Positions 43,101 to 53,974 are shown, counted from the stretch's first letter. The stretch is 64,000 nucleotides of DNA from Gibbula magus (GCA_936450465.1 OW388290.1:28013457-28077456), one strand, 5' to 3'. Notes: generated from the sequence alone by a model not told the origin. Translations and numbers: made by a program.

Positions 43101-46100
43101 ATGTCTGGCAGCCAAATCTTGGCCCAAGGGATTCGAACCTTGTCCACGCCTCCATATCTTGTCAGGTTCCATCCGACCTCATCGTCATACCATTCCTTCA
43201 ACAATATCATTTGCATTATATAGACACTAGTGAAAATTAAGAGGATAACGCTGACGGTCAAGTCTCTAAAAGTGCTTAAGATGTCTAGCTTTATAGCCAT
43301 AAGTTGGAATATTTCTCCTCTATTGATTTCTCGCCTGAGAAATATTTGCTCTGTTTAAATATTTATACAGTATATTAGAGAGGGACCGCTGTCGTAAATT
43401 GACTCATAAGAAACTCTTCAATCCTGTGTAAAGACTTCGCAGGGTCAACCAAAATGTGTCAAGCAATGTTATTAACTGGGAGGCATAGGCTTGTACTTAA
43501 TGAACAATATTTTTGCTTGAAATAGCCTTTAACGTAGAATAGCATTGGACTTGTTTTCTGGGATGTGGATGATTTCGCGTTGTACTTACGTAATGGTCCC
43601 AGACATTGAGTGTGAGTATCTGATCCTGTTCATTGAGGTCCATGATCTGTATCAGTTGTATACCAAAGGTCAGTTTCAGAGTGTCATTGAATTTGCGAAC
43701 CGGACGTCCATATTTGCCTCGAACCTTGTACTTGTGCAGAATTTCTTTCACAAGTTGGTCTTCATAGGAAAGGGTACTTCGAATGCGTCGACCATCTGAA
43801 GGACAATCGAAAGGTAAACATAATGACACCTAGGTGTCCGCCGAAGACTCTAAGTACCGAATGCGCAGCTAGAGTTGATTCGATCGGGAATGTATGTTAG
43901 ATGATTGCATGTTGTATGGTTAACTTCTGAATCACAGCATGAAGGCAGTTTACATAGAACTTATTGCCGGAAGGGAACTAGTCCAGACAATTGTAAATAT
44001 TTTGTTACAATATGTCCTACTAGATGTCACATAAGAGCATTGTGCATGTATCATTTTACCGTTACTGAAACCTTTAATGGTTTACCACAGAGAGGATGTA
44101 AACACATCGTTAACAATTTGATGGATGCAGTATCTTTTAAAAATTGAAACGAGCCTGAATCACATTCAAATTGATAATCAATTTTGATTCCATATTGGTT
44201 CATAATGAATAAATCAATGGCACTGCCTGTACTGTTTCAAAAGCCCCGATCTCCTGTCATAATGCAAAACACTTGTATTGCTGTTGTACCTCAATATCTG
44301 TCAACGATATATAAAAGTGTTTTCACGTAGAATAACACTGCTCACTGAAATACGCTATCATCGGATGAGCAAACGCAGAGCTGCTGAGGGCAGTGTCCCG
44401 TCAGATCTGGAAAACATTATCAGACATTCCAGTACAACGAGTAAATATGTGTGAATACCTCAAGTGGAAAACACAGTCTTAAATTTGCTTTGTTATTCCA
44501 GGAGGGGAAAAAGTGATAATGATTGAAGCGTAAGGTGAATAAAACAACTCAACTGTCTAAATCACACCAATGTGCTGGTCCTAATCCGTAGAGACGTTTT
44601 TACTCCTCTTAACATGACTCATAAATTATTTATCAGCAGTTTTCAGTTTTCAAGAATCACCCGAAGGCTTCCTTAACGAGAAAAAAGAAAGGCGAGATTG
44701 TTTGAATTCACAATATGATGTGATTCAAAACAGCTAAAGATGTGCCTTTGAAGAGAATATTTCGAAACAAGCGTCCCATAAATGAATTGCTTTGTTATAT
44801 ATAACATAGCATGAGTAAGTACTGATAACATTACTGACGATTGGGTTTCTTCATTGCAATGGCACTTTTTAATACTTCACTTCTCCGAGTTCCTAGTTAT
44901 TGTAACGTTAGTCTCCTAGGCTCCAAGACTCATTCGCAAAAGAAACGTCACTGGCCATAGAAATACAAGATAATTCAATCCGCGCGTACTAAAGGCGACT
45001 GAAACAGAGATACATCATGTCTTCATAAGCAAGCTAATTTAGATTAAATTTCAAAACATTATCTGTTCATATTTCTGTGAAACCCACGCTTTAAGAAATC
45101 ATCGTTTTGAATCTGCAAAACTTGGCGAGATAAGGGAGTCAAAAACAGCTTTCTTGGCTTGTTTGATGACGTCATACAGTTAAGACGCGTCAACAAATTT
45201 AAGTCCAATAAGGTTCTCTATGTCGATCTCATCTGTTATTAATTCAATTTCAAAATTTTATGAATTTCTAAGGTAAATGCCAAACATTGTGGCCAAAATT
45301 TGAAAAAGCGATTTCAACACCCCAAGTGTACTTGAACAGACATGAACATAAAAGTCTTACACCCTGACGTATGAAATTGTGGGTACCTCTTTACAAATAA
45401 TGACATAATAAAAATCATTAAAAATCGTCTTTCTCCGGCATCAGTATTTCGTTTTTCGCACCATTGAAAATGTGGTGACGTTTCTTTTGCGGTAGAGTGT
45501 AGTCACGACACGACACGATTACGCGATTAGTAATCGAATTTAACTCTTACTGAAAATTAACCTCGCATTTTAAAGACTTTCCCCATAGTTTAGCGATTAC
45601 TTAAACAACGAAAGTAGTCATATTGTGAAACACGATTCAATGATTAAACTAACACCCTACACTTTATACCTTTCAGAAATCAACTTGCAAAAGTTTGTAA
45701 AGCTTTTTTTGCAATGTACTATTAAAAGTTTCATTTCGCTGTGTCCATTGACAGATTAAATTTGAGTCTGTACAATTCCATGACCGTTCCAGGCAATAAT
45801 GAGATATGCTTGTGAATCGTAAACTTACTTTTAGTCTTTGACACAACCTATGAATTACAATATTTTGTTTACACATGCCCTTACAGAAATAAGAATTTCA
45901 CACCGCATTTCGGTCAATATCATTACTTTATGTTTAGGACGTATCCTGCAATCATAGAACAGACTCCGTGTCATACTAGTGATACCTCTGCCTTTTTTGG
46001 CCCAAATTTATCAGCGTTTCCTTGCGTTATTGCAAAGGGTAAGGGTGGGTCAACATCGTTTAGGAATTGTCGCCAGGGGAACGATCTGAATAAAAGTAAT

Positions 46101-48294
46101 GTCAGGACAAGCTAAGTCGAAATGAGGCAGGGAATGGATTGTGAGGAAGGGGGTTTGAGGCGGAGTGAAAAACAAATGAGTAATGGCAACTCTTTGACGT
46201 TCAGAAGTGAGAGGGGCAAAAGGTGGCAGAACGGACATATAAAGAATGGAAATAATTAGCCTGCAGATTGAATAAAGGAGAAGGCTGTGGACGTGAGGAG
46301 ACACATCTAGCGACGGAGAAGATTGGCAAGAAGTGGGCGTGTTGAAGTGTCAATGGCTTTTTATGAAGTTGAACACGTCGTCTGAGAATAGAAGGCAGGT
46401 GGAAAGTTAGTTCACAGTACCTAGATAGTGGTCCGCGGCTTAGTTACAAGGTGTGCACAATCTGCGTGTAGATCTGTTCTTTTTTACAATTTCAAAGGGA
46501 TAAATTGAAAATTATAAATTATGTAAATTGGAAAAAATGCTTAGTGCAATTGTAGGTTCAATGGCGATTATTGCATAAACTACAAATGGTGAAGGACGTA
46601 GATATGGATGGGCAGTTTAGCTAGAAGACGAACCTATCGCTTGTAGAAATAATGTGCAATTCCAAGGCCACGTACATGTAGTTGGATAACACATTTCAGT
46701 ATAATGTACAATTGTAGCATGGTGGATGCAAGTGGCATATCAGAATAATGGACACGGTCGTATTGACGAGAGCAGGTGCCGGTGAATGTAGATAAAATGA
46801 AGCTGTCAATTATCTATACAAACCCCCGATTTTAAAGGAAGTTAAATTGAATTTAGACCTAATAATTGATTCCGATTCTGATTGTTAAAGACAACTAAAC
46901 CAGAGATGAGTTTGGATTGGAATAATGTTGTAGAGGCGAGTCGTGGTTTTGTGTTTAACGGATTTATAATTAAACTAGTTATTTCAATAAGTAGAGGACC
47001 TTGGCCTGAAGAAATGAAGCAATCCTTCATGCGGACTTTGATGTCCAAATGGAAAGGCGCTATAGTTTTAATTGTGAGATAGTGAATGTGTGTAAAGTTC
47101 TGAGGCCAACTCATCATTTTAAGTAACTATAGTTCAGGATAGCTTAAACCTCAAAGCTTATATTTTAAACCTATTCTAATTGTCCGTCTATCTGTCAAGA
47201 TCGCAGAACATTGACATTAAAAACGAGAAGAAAAAAAGTTAATGGCTCATTCATAATTTGTCCAATGAGTAAGGAAAACAGATAAACCCTTCTATGTTTA
47301 CAGTTAAATTCAAATCTTCTCACTTTCAAAGTCTTACGAGGAAGTTTACTTGAGTACTTGAGAGATGTGCATGAAATAAAAAAAATATTAAGCAATAGGA
47401 CATGTTTCCTTTAGAAGGGGCAAATCACCATCTTCAATATGAAAGAGTTCATATTCTTTCGAAACTAGACTAGTCTAGTTTTCTACTGATTTTATCTAGT
47501 TTACCAGAATTGAAAAAGCTTCGTAGCACTATGCTGGAATTTATATATTGAATGGCTTTTACTTTCACTCTGAGTTTAATACTTGATCAGTGCTGGTTAA
47601 GATCGGGTTAAGAAGGCCGGAACCTTGTAAAAGCTGAAGATAGGAGATGACAGATTGAAACAGATGTCACTACTATGAATAGAGAAAGTGGATATTTATA
47701 GGCCATGATCTTTGCAGGGGAAAAACAGGGCTACGGCTGATGGAAACGTTGCTTAGGAAGTTAGGTGGTTTAAATGGAAGGACGTGTCGAATTGGAGACT
47801 GTGAAAGTAATTAGAAAAGTTATAAGATCGACGTTTGAAAGGGAGAGGTCTCTTGAATTAGAAATGATGGCGTGAAACTATAAATGGTCGATCTAGTTGA
47901 AAACGAATGGAACTTCAGTGTTTTGAACTGGATCTCCTTGAAGAAAACGACTGAAACAATATGACATCACTCAAGAAACGCCTTCTGAACAGATGATACG
48001 GAGTTGGATTTTCAACCTTAATAGTGGCGACTTTTGAAGAGTTCAACAGACGTGGAAGCAAACGTGGTCATTATTGTGTACGTTGATTGATCAGCATGGC
48101 AATAAGGGCTGAAGCAATGCTTATTGGTATTACAAGGAACTCCCAAGAGGTACCACTGTGCGTAATAGCATAGAGTCGTAAGGGTCGAAATTTACTACGG
48201 CAAATGTCTAGTGAGAGGAATTACGTAAATAATGATACTTACCAACGCAATACAGGAGGAATAAAAACAGTCTGATTGTCCTGGTGACTTCCAT
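36672..48294 (-). CDS. nicotinic-type Cys-loop receptor alpha-like subunit, 7 coding exons, candidate anion channel
   Basis: This is the spliced coding span of a pentameric ligand-gated ion channel subunit of the plasma membrane. Coding exons in minus order are 48294-48243, 43795-43590, 43195-43086, 42591-42137, 39498-39412, 38167-38052 and 37127-36672. All introns are GT-AG, the phases agree and the product is 493 aa, a normal length for the family. Residues 1-17 form a signal peptide. Cys156 and Cys170 close the Cys-loop (PIDVTKFPFDVQE between them). Binding-site aromatics are Trp88, Tyr121, Trp177, Tyr220 and Tyr227, and Cys222-Cys223 is the alpha-type pair. TM1 is about 244-264, TM2 272-293, TM3 305-327 and TM4 452-474. 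The TM3-TM4 loop is short, about 115 residues. TM2 has Pro and Ala at -2' and -1' in place of Gly and Glu. The family is certain. Acetylcholine as ligand is very likely. Anion selectivity is inferred. Confidence 0.95.
37128..38051 (-). other. receptor intron 6
   Basis: A 924-bp intron with donor GTACGT and acceptor TTCCTTTTACAG. No repeat or further exon was seen inside. Confidence 0.85.
38052..38167 (-). CDS. receptor coding exon 6: TM3
   Basis: The exon is 116 bp, from the acceptor TTATTTCAG|GT to the donor TCA|GTACGT. It completes Gly304 and encodes TYYCLNMIIITLSSFLNVLV, the TM3 helix, then NLAAYGQRANLPAPAKS at the start of the cytoplasmic loop. The open frame reads on past the donor into intron 6. 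The splice is preferred because the next exon then continues in phase 0 with VLFDVCAKVL, which matches the amphipathic segment after TM3 in this family. Confidence 0.9.
38168..39411 (-). other. receptor intron 5
   Basis: A 1,244-bp intron with donor GTAAGG and acceptor TGTTATTTCAG, between TM2 and TM3. A 113-codon minus frame at 38576-38917 is not family-like and is not included in the gene model. Confidence 0.85.
39412..39498 (-). CDS. receptor coding exon 5: TM2 pore helix
   Basis: This 87-bp exon follows the acceptor CCTATTTTACAG|GT and ends ATA G|GTAAGG. It encodes 28 full codons, LTIFIAFFILLKILEKNLPP through SMPLI, with split Gly codons at both ends. It aligns without gaps to alpha7 TM2 from position 4' to 33'. 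Unusual pore positions are Ile at 9' (nearly always Leu), Phe at 8', 11' and 12', Lys at 16', Glu at 19' and Lys at 20'. It is too short for ORF lists. It was found from the expected protein position and both splice sites. Confidence 0.93.
39499..42136 (-). other. receptor intron 4, with a TIR element inside
   Basis: A 2,638-bp intron with donor GTACGT and acceptor CCTATTTTACAG, splitting the TM2 coding segment. It holds one copy of the TA/CACTC TIR family at 40983-41430. The remainder is AT-rich without recognisable coding. Confidence 0.85.
40983..41430 (+). mobile_element. TA/CACTC-type TIR element, internally deleted copy, in intron 4
   Basis: The copy aligns to the 44924-45502 element from a decayed left tip CTACACCCAATGG, through CGACTGAAATAGAG and CTTTCTCCGGCAT, to the well-kept right tip GTGACGTTTCTTTTGCTGTC ending GAGTGTA. 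A stretch of about 100 bp present in the full copies is missing. Orientation is the same as the copies at 44.9 and 49.9 kb. Confidence 0.75.
42137..42591 (-). CDS. receptor coding exon 4: Cys-loop, loops B and C, TM1, start of TM2
   Basis: The exon is 455 bp, opening with the last base of Tyr123 after TTTCAAAG|C and ending CTT G|GTACGT. It encodes the Cys-loop (Cys156 to Cys170, 13 residues between), loop B (GSWTYDG, Trp177) and loop C (YYSCCPEPY, Tyr220, Cys222, Cys223, Tyr227). TM1 starts YNYILILPCC. The exon ends in the TM1-TM2 link IPPESPAKMQL. Loop C has the same spacing as alpha7-type subunits. The link has Ser-Pro-Ala-Lys where cation channels have Ser-Gly-Glu-Lys. It is the largest extracellular exon and was the anchor for the gene model. 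Confidence 0.95.
42592..43085 (-). other. receptor intron 3
   Basis: A 494-bp intron with donor GTAAGT and acceptor TTCTATTTCAAAG. It interrupts the Tyr123 codon. Nothing else was seen in it. Confidence 0.88.
43086..43195 (-). CDS. receptor coding exon 3: loops D and A
   Basis: The exon is 110 bp and encodes residues 87-122 plus two bases of Tyr123. It starts at EW after the acceptor TTGAAG|GAATGG and ends at the donor TA|GTAAGT. Trp88 is the loop D aromatic and Tyr121 in WLPDIKLYN is the loop A aromatic. YGGVDKVRIP is the conserved segment between them. A sequon NLT is at 96-98. The polypyrimidine tract of the acceptor is weak, but EW is exactly where this exon starts in related genes, and the phase agrees on both sides. 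Confidence 0.93.
43196..43589 (-). other. receptor intron 2
   Basis: A 394-bp phase-0 intron with donor GTAAGT and acceptor ATATTGTTGAAG. The acceptor lacks a clear pyrimidine tract. Position and phase are those expected before the loop D exon. Confidence 0.85.
43590..43795 (-). CDS. receptor coding exon 2: N-terminal helix and first beta strands
   Basis: The exon is 206 bp and encodes residues 18-86. The acceptor is TTGTCCTTCAG|AT and the donor TAC|GTAAGT, phase 0. The mature N-terminus runs through the alpha-helix (EDQLVKEILHKY) and a family-typical strand ending NVWDHY. An N-glycosylation sequon NDT sits at 54-56. The pattern of Leu, Gln and Asp around QIMDLNEQDQILTLNVW is diagnostic of nicotinic receptors just before the loop D exon. 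Confidence 0.93.
44924..45502 (+). mobile_element. TA/CACTC-type TIR element, full-length copy, in intron 1
   Basis: The left end has GCAAAAGAAACGTCAC at 44936-44951. The right end carries its exact reverse complement GTGACGTTTCTTTTGC, ending in GGTAGAGTGTAG at 45502. The copy is about 579 bp with a non-coding interior. It is alignable over its length, in reverse, to 62882-63434. A TA is kept at the right tip and lost at the left. Confidence 0.87.
47462..47481. repeat. perfect 20-bp palindrome
   Basis: AAACTAGACT followed by its exact reverse complement AGTCTAGTTT, within intron 1. Function unknown; it may be chance. Confidence 0.9.
48243..48294 (-). CDS. receptor coding exon 1: start codon and signal peptide
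   Basis: The exon encodes 17 residues plus one base: MEVTRTIRLFLFLLYCV, a basic stretch then a hydrophobic core, as in a signal peptide. The ATG at 48294 has G at -3 and G at +4. An in-frame TGA at 48300-48298, two codons upstream, fixes this as the first usable start. The donor is G|GTAAGT (GT at 48242-48241), phase 1. The single G joins AT from exon 2 to make Asp18. The exon was found by walking upstream from the phase-1 acceptor of exon 2. It is too short for ordinary ORF lists. Confidence 0.88.
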
Positions 48295-48321
48295 CTCTCA
48301 GGTCGACTTGCTCCGTCTAGC
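48295..48321 (-). other. 5' UTR part of the receptor transcript, with upstream acceptor site
   Basis: Directly upstream of the ATG, a TGGTTTCAG|G acceptor (AG at 48323-48322) suggests that this 27-nt leader is spliced to at least one non-coding 5' exon. Two donors could feed it. One is CACT|GTAAGT with GT at 48431-48430, which would give an intron of only 110 nt. The other is GCGAG|GTGAGG with GT at 52487-52486 in the CpG-rich block. Sequence alone does not decide between them. Confidence 0.5.
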
Positions 48322-48329
48322 CTGAAACC

Positions 48330-49899
48330 ATATGACCAACACACTTAATTACACAGCATATTACAATACATGGAGTATCTAATGGCTGGATACTTTTTTA
48401 GGTAATCTCAAGTAACAAACTCAATACTTACAGTGGAAATTATTTACGTTGGATTGACAAGGACATGCACGTCTTAGTGCGCGATCCTGTGGAGCCTAGT
48501 CGATCATAAATGTTGTTCAGAACCTCATTCAGCAATGTGAGAAAGGTTTGAAACAACTTAGACTGAAATGTTCGAGATGTGCAGTGGACTATTGCAAACA
48601 CAATGCAGCAATTCGAACAGCATTCCAAACAATTCCCGCAACCCGGATCTCAATATTGCTTTAGGGAGTCACCGAAAAAACAAAATGTCCTTCGGCCCAT
48701 TAGCTTATTAGAAGAAATGGATAACCGATACTGCATATGCTGAATAGTTGATGGTTAGTAATTAAATTTCACCGGAGTATGACACGTTTGAATGTGGATG
48801 TTCTTCGAAAGAATTGAAGAAGGGTCCCAAACGGATATAATCAAATCATTTACAAACCACAGGTTATCTATTCCTTTCACGACCAGAAACAACACCTCGA
48901 TAAAGCTGGTAGATAATGGACTTAGTAGCATCAGCCCGTACCTACTGTTTGGTGAAGCATGCGTGAACTCAGACACCGCATTGTGCAGATTTTCCCATGA
49001 GACTCGTTCATTATACTGCGCTCCCCTAATTGATCATTCCAGATTTTGTCTGGATTATCGTATGGGTCGATTATTTCCTAATTAGAATTAAAAGACTAAC
49101 AGTATGTGCAGGGTTGTGTTTAGTGAGTGTTTTAATAACATGGATGCAATGAGTACACATTTACGTTTGACATACTACAGATCACTGATTAAGATATTAC
49201 TTCTAAATTTGGAGTTTGTTATTCATCAAAATCTTTAAAAATATCCATTTGGTTCAAATCGTTGTGTGTTATTCATCGAACTCATACGCCATTACTTTGA
49301 AAAGATAATTTGTCGCTATATTGAGAGTTTATAGTGATGACGACGAACATGGACATTATACTTCTAGTCAAGGTGAAGTATGAACAATTGAATATTAAGT
49401 GAGATAGAAATCCCTTGACGTATGGAGATTATGATATATTGCAGATTCAACAGCAGTCTATATTCACATCCCAACAGACAACGATAATAATTCAAGATGA
49501 TTTAGCAAATCGAGATGGTCCTAATGATTTAAAACAAACACAGCTGGTCCGCATTACGGAGCCAAGGCTTTAATTTTAGCTGTGCCATATTTTGTATGGC
49601 AAAAAGAAAACTACCAAGGTTATTTTCAGACCAGACTACCTCGAACGGGTAATCTACAGAACAAAAAGTTATGCTTAATCAATGTATAATATCCATAATC
49701 AAATTGCTCGCCAATATCCTACTGAACAACTTCCTCCAACATGTTGGTTCAAAAGGTAATTACAATTAATATATATATATCCAATTATGACGATTCCTTG
49801 TTCGAGGTTTCACATTCAAGGATTTTCATTTCATCAGCATTATCTAATGGAATGGTTTACTGAACTATGTATATACATTAGACGGCAATTCAGCGTTAT
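48330..49899. other. upstream region of the receptor gene, possible 5' UTR exon
   Basis: A strong minus-strand donor CACT|GTAAGT (GT at 48431-48430) and an acceptor-like ACATTTCAG near 48562 could bound a non-coding exon at about 48432-48561. The rest shows no gene. A 97-codon plus frame at 48792-49085 is unrecognised. Confidence 0.3.
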
Positions 49900-50436
49900 T
49901 TTGTAACTCAGAAAGAGGGAAACCTAAGTTGGTAACGTGTTCCCAATCTGTTTAAGTATGAATAAATATGTATAAATCAAACTAAACTAAAGAGCAATAG
50001 AAACGGTAAATACAAATGGTAAATACGCTAAATATGTACCTGATGTTTACAGAAGCAAAATAAACTAAAGTTCAATTTAAAAACATTATCTTTTCATTTT
50101 CCTGAAAGACGAGTTTTGAGACTCATAAAGGGCTTTTTGGCTTGTTTTGCGAAGTCTTAAAGCAATGACCCGTTAAGTCCAAGATGATAATCTTCGTCGA
50201 CATTATCTTCCATTTATTAAAATTTCCGTACCGTATTTCAATAATTCAAACAAAACTGTGCAAAATCATTTGAAATAGCTATTTCAGCACCCATTGTTTG
50301 CTTGAAAATCTTTAAAAAATAAAAATACTTCTTTACATATGCTCACCAAAGACATTCAAAATCGATGTTTTTCGGCAGCAGCATTTCGTATTATACTCTT
50401 TTGAAGATATGTTACGTTTATTTTGCTCAGGAGTAT
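49900..50436 (+). mobile_element. TA/CACTC-type TIR element, diverged copy
   Basis: The copy aligns with the 44.9-kb copy through AAAAACATTATCTTTTCAT, GGCTTGTTTTG, TCAGCACCCATTG and CGGCAGCAGCATTTCGT, to a decayed right tip ATGTTACGTTTATTTTGCTC ending GAGTA. The left tip near 49902 is only weakly recognisable, so the start is approximate. Confidence 0.65.
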
Positions 50437-52420
50437 ATGTTCAGAACTTTTAAAAAAGGTATTAACCTTCGTGTACGAAAAAAGCGATGTTTGTTTCCCC
50501 TTTCAATCAATAACTTTATTTAGCAAACCATGTCATTATAGTAACAAATATGGTCTGAACTTTAATTGAAAACTGAGAAACGAAAATGACGTCAGGAAAT
50601 CAACTACTCATGTACACCATAAGAGCTTTTGGGCTACGGCTACGTCGTTTATTCAGCATAAGGCCTGCACTCTTTTGCAATGAATAAAATAATTCAAATA
50701 TTTGATTATTCCATTAATTGTTAAGTATATAATAAGTAAAAATGTTTATTACATACTTTGATATCAACAGGTGTACATAATATGTTATTCTGTAGTTGAT
50801 ACATGAGATAGACATCCGACTAGACTGGCGTACTGGTGCATTTATTCAGTACGTTACTGTGTCTGTGAAAATTATTGAATATACGATTTATAATCAAATC
50901 AAATTTTCGTTGACATTTATAATATTCTTGAGGTGATGAGTTCATTTTTTTACAGTGTGAATAATATATTCGAGTAATTAGTTGTTAATATGTAGATAAG
51001 CACACCCCCGTGTTGAGAAGGTTCATCCGGTCCGACTTCCCCCCGATTGATTTGCAGGTGTCACTGATACTTCTGATAACCGGATCTAATTAGGAAATGT
51101 CTTCGTTATGGCTCGTACGTGATGGTGAGGTGGGTGTAAATGTTACTGATAGGCTTTATTAGTTGAGGTGTTTTAGTGTCGATCTTAACGATGAATTCAG
51201 TGCATATTAATTAATTTTAAATAATGCTGATTTGTTACTTATGTTGATAACATAGTGTCAAGTCCAAGAGAATAATCTTTGTCGACATCATCTTTCATTT
51301 ATTAACAGTTTCGTTTGTTTTTTTCAAACTAATACGCAAACATTGATGTACACACTTATTTTAAATTGCTATTTATTGCCCCATTGTTTGTTCGAAACAT
51401 ATTCTCAGTGATATTTTAAATACTAAATTGATGGTCATCGAAGGCTATACCGTCAGACCCGGGTAAGTTGTACCCGTATGTACAATACATAACGAAAGAA
51501 CGATATTCTTGATAATAACGCCATGTGAGGCTTCTTTTCTATAACAACATGTTATGTGCTCCTGTAGGATAAATTGGTATAATTTCCTTCGAAAGACATG
51601 TACAAAGTCTAGGTAATATAAAAGAAAATATAGCTGAAAAGACGAGCATACATGTTATTAACTCACTCAATCTCTCTCAACCAATTGTAATGGAAATTGT
51701 AATATCCTGCCTTGAAGCATGTCACAGATGACAATTGTTGGAATCGTTGACACAATTCTAAGGTTATTAAACCTTTGTTTACATTACAGCATATATGAAA
51801 TATCCAACTCAACAACAGAAAGTGACACCAATAAACTTATATTTTTACGTATGACACTCCAATAATGTGTCTTATTGAACCAGTTAGAACATTTTGGTCA
51901 ACCAGATAATATTAATTGTGATACATTGTTAATAAATATGAGACATCAAAGTGAATTAAAAGTTGATTAACACGTCTGATGTTCCTAGAGGACATGAAGA
52001 CAATAAAAGTCATAAGTTAATAAACACATGATTCATAAGTTGATACATAAAGTTTGTACTACCTTTACATGGTTCAGATGGACAGCGATCAATCATTCAT
52101 AACGGCGAACCAGTTACAAGCACGTGCGGTAGTTATTGATTGACGCTGGACATACCACGCCGGCTCAAACGCTGTTTAAGTATTATTCAATTATAACAAC
52201 CATACGGAATAACATAAGGGACGGGCTAACAATTCATGCTTTACGTCTCTCGCATATATATCTGAACACACTGAAAGGAGTTATGACGCTCCGACTATAA
52301 CCTGTAGCAACAACAATCAGCTGTTTACCATAACGTGTCTCTGACATACAATATATATGCTAGCTCTTGCCAGCTCACAGACTGTATTATTACTCACACT
52401 ACTGTTATATACATGGTACG
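50437..52420. other. non-coding stretch upstream of the receptor gene
   Basis: Apart from the TIR fragment at 51246-51430, no gene or repeat was recognised. The AT-rich DNA changes to a CpG-rich block near 52.43 kb. Confidence 0.4.
51246..51430 (+). mobile_element. fragment of the same TIR element family
   Basis: AGTCCAAGAGAATAATCTTT and GTCGACATCATCTTTCATTT, then GCCCCATTGTTTGTTCGAAA, match the middle of the 50.06-50.30 kb copy. Both termini are missing. It has the same orientation as the neighbouring copies. Confidence 0.6.
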
Positions 52421-52429
52421 CACCTAAAG

Positions 52430-52840
52430 CAGGGACATGGACACCTCCAGCGACGGCCGGGGCGGTTAGCCACGTGGGCTCCCTCACCTCGCTTCTTGAA
52501 TCAGTCCCATTGGAGCACACTGTCGACCCTGGGGACTCCGTTATACCGTTCCGGGGGAAGATGTTCCCGTTGGTCGAGGGAAGCTGTCGGAGCTATTCCC
52601 CGTGTACTCAGTTCACGCACATGCAGCCCGTCAGAAGCACTCAGTGAAGAGATGTGGAGGACTATCTCCCTGTTGAGCACCTGAATCTCGTAGCCGCAGC
52701 TACCGCTGCCTCACGCCTGCTTCAGAGCCATCACAGCTCTATCACATAGTTGTATCCAATCAGACGGGAGCCGTTAGAGCGTGTGTGTAGAGTCGGCAGG
52801 GACCTCCCCGACCTCACTGTCCCCAACATAGCTTCTTGAC
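52430..52840. promoter_or_regulatory. CpG-rich block: candidate promoter/first exon of the receptor gene, or a small secreted-peptide gene
   Basis: GC and CpG content rise sharply here against AT-rich flanks. Read on minus, a consensus donor GCGAG|GTGAGG (GT at 52487-52486) would end a non-coding first exon about 4.2 kb upstream of the 48322 acceptor, which fits a promoter for the receptor. Read on plus, a 96-codon frame at 52357-52647 starts MLALASSQTVLLLTLLLYTW, which looks like a signal peptide, followed by a Pro- and Ser-containing tail with only two Cys. The two readings compete. The first is mildly preferred because a gene is known to start downstream on minus. Confidence 0.35.
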
Positions 52841-53974
52841 TTAAAGCTATCGATTAATTACTCTATTGCTAATCTCAGGCTGTAAAGCAATCGCACGCTT
52901 GCCATATTATTATCACGAGGAAATCACTTATGGTCTTCAATGGCCTTTGTGATACAATTAAACATCGGTTGTATCGAGGATATATGATAATATGTTCCAT
53001 TCCATTCGCAAATAGTTCGGGGTCGTCGTAATTATGCAAAAACATAGATTTATGACCAATGAAAATTGTTTTGTCAATTATACCAACGTGTGTAGAAGTG
53101 CTATCAAACCGTTTGATGGGGTGAATATTATTCACAGAATAAATTGATTATACAGAAATTCAAACACATTAAAACTGTTCATTTCTTATGCTTTCTCTCA
53201 ACAAATCAATGAAATAATTTTATTTCTCTATGGTTTTCTGCATTTCAATCAATATGATGAACTAATCATCGTTTTGAAATTGACGCGCCTCTTCGGAAAT
53301 GAGATATTTATGGTTTGATTACAGGTCAGATTTAACAGCATAATTGTCCAGGGAGTCAACGGCATCGTCGGTTCTGGGATTCACCAATTGATCTGCTAGC
53401 AGAGTTCTTCAAGAGCAAATTGATGAATTATGATTCCATGGACATTTTGACTAAACACGTAAGAACGTCTGAACTACAGATCAATTTGGTTTCACAGCGT
53501 GAAGGATAAATTTGTAATAGATGCCTCTGAACCATTCAAATATGAAACAATATCGATAGACTGAAGAATCTAAATGCCTAAGTGTGCAAACACAGTGTCT
53601 ATTACTGATTATTCGAATAGTATTGAAACAATTACATGTAAATTCCGAAAGTGTTTATACCCCAAGATGTGTAAAATTCATATATAAACTACAGATGGTC
53701 ATAAAGGTTGTCACCCCAATAAAATTATTTGCTGTATGTCCTCAGAAACGATACTCCTTATGAAAAGTCATAAATACATCTTGTGAATTAGAATATGTTC
53801 TACGACATGCGTGCACATTACATCTCTTGAAACATACATTCACTAAAACTGTATTACAAGACATGGTTAATCAAACCTCTGTAGTTGACAACATTCATTA
53901 TCACCCAGAAACCAAACGGGACATATGTTACTAACAAATAATGCCTAAACCAACATCAATAGTAGTTCAGAATA
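52841..53974. other. non-coding stretch, nothing recognised
   Basis: AT-rich DNA with only short frames. No repeat with clear ends was seen. Confidence 0.4.

Larger units (their letters stand above)
43796..48242 (-). other. receptor intron 1, with a TIR element inside
   Basis: A 4,447-bp phase-1 intron between the signal-peptide exon and the first ligand-domain exon. It contains the TIR element at 44924-45502. Purine-rich plus-strand stretches lie near 46.04-46.46 kb and 47.6-48.2 kb, so the transcribed intron is pyrimidine-rich there. A perfect 20-bp palindrome is at 47462-47481. No alternative coding exon was recognised. Confidence 0.82.
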
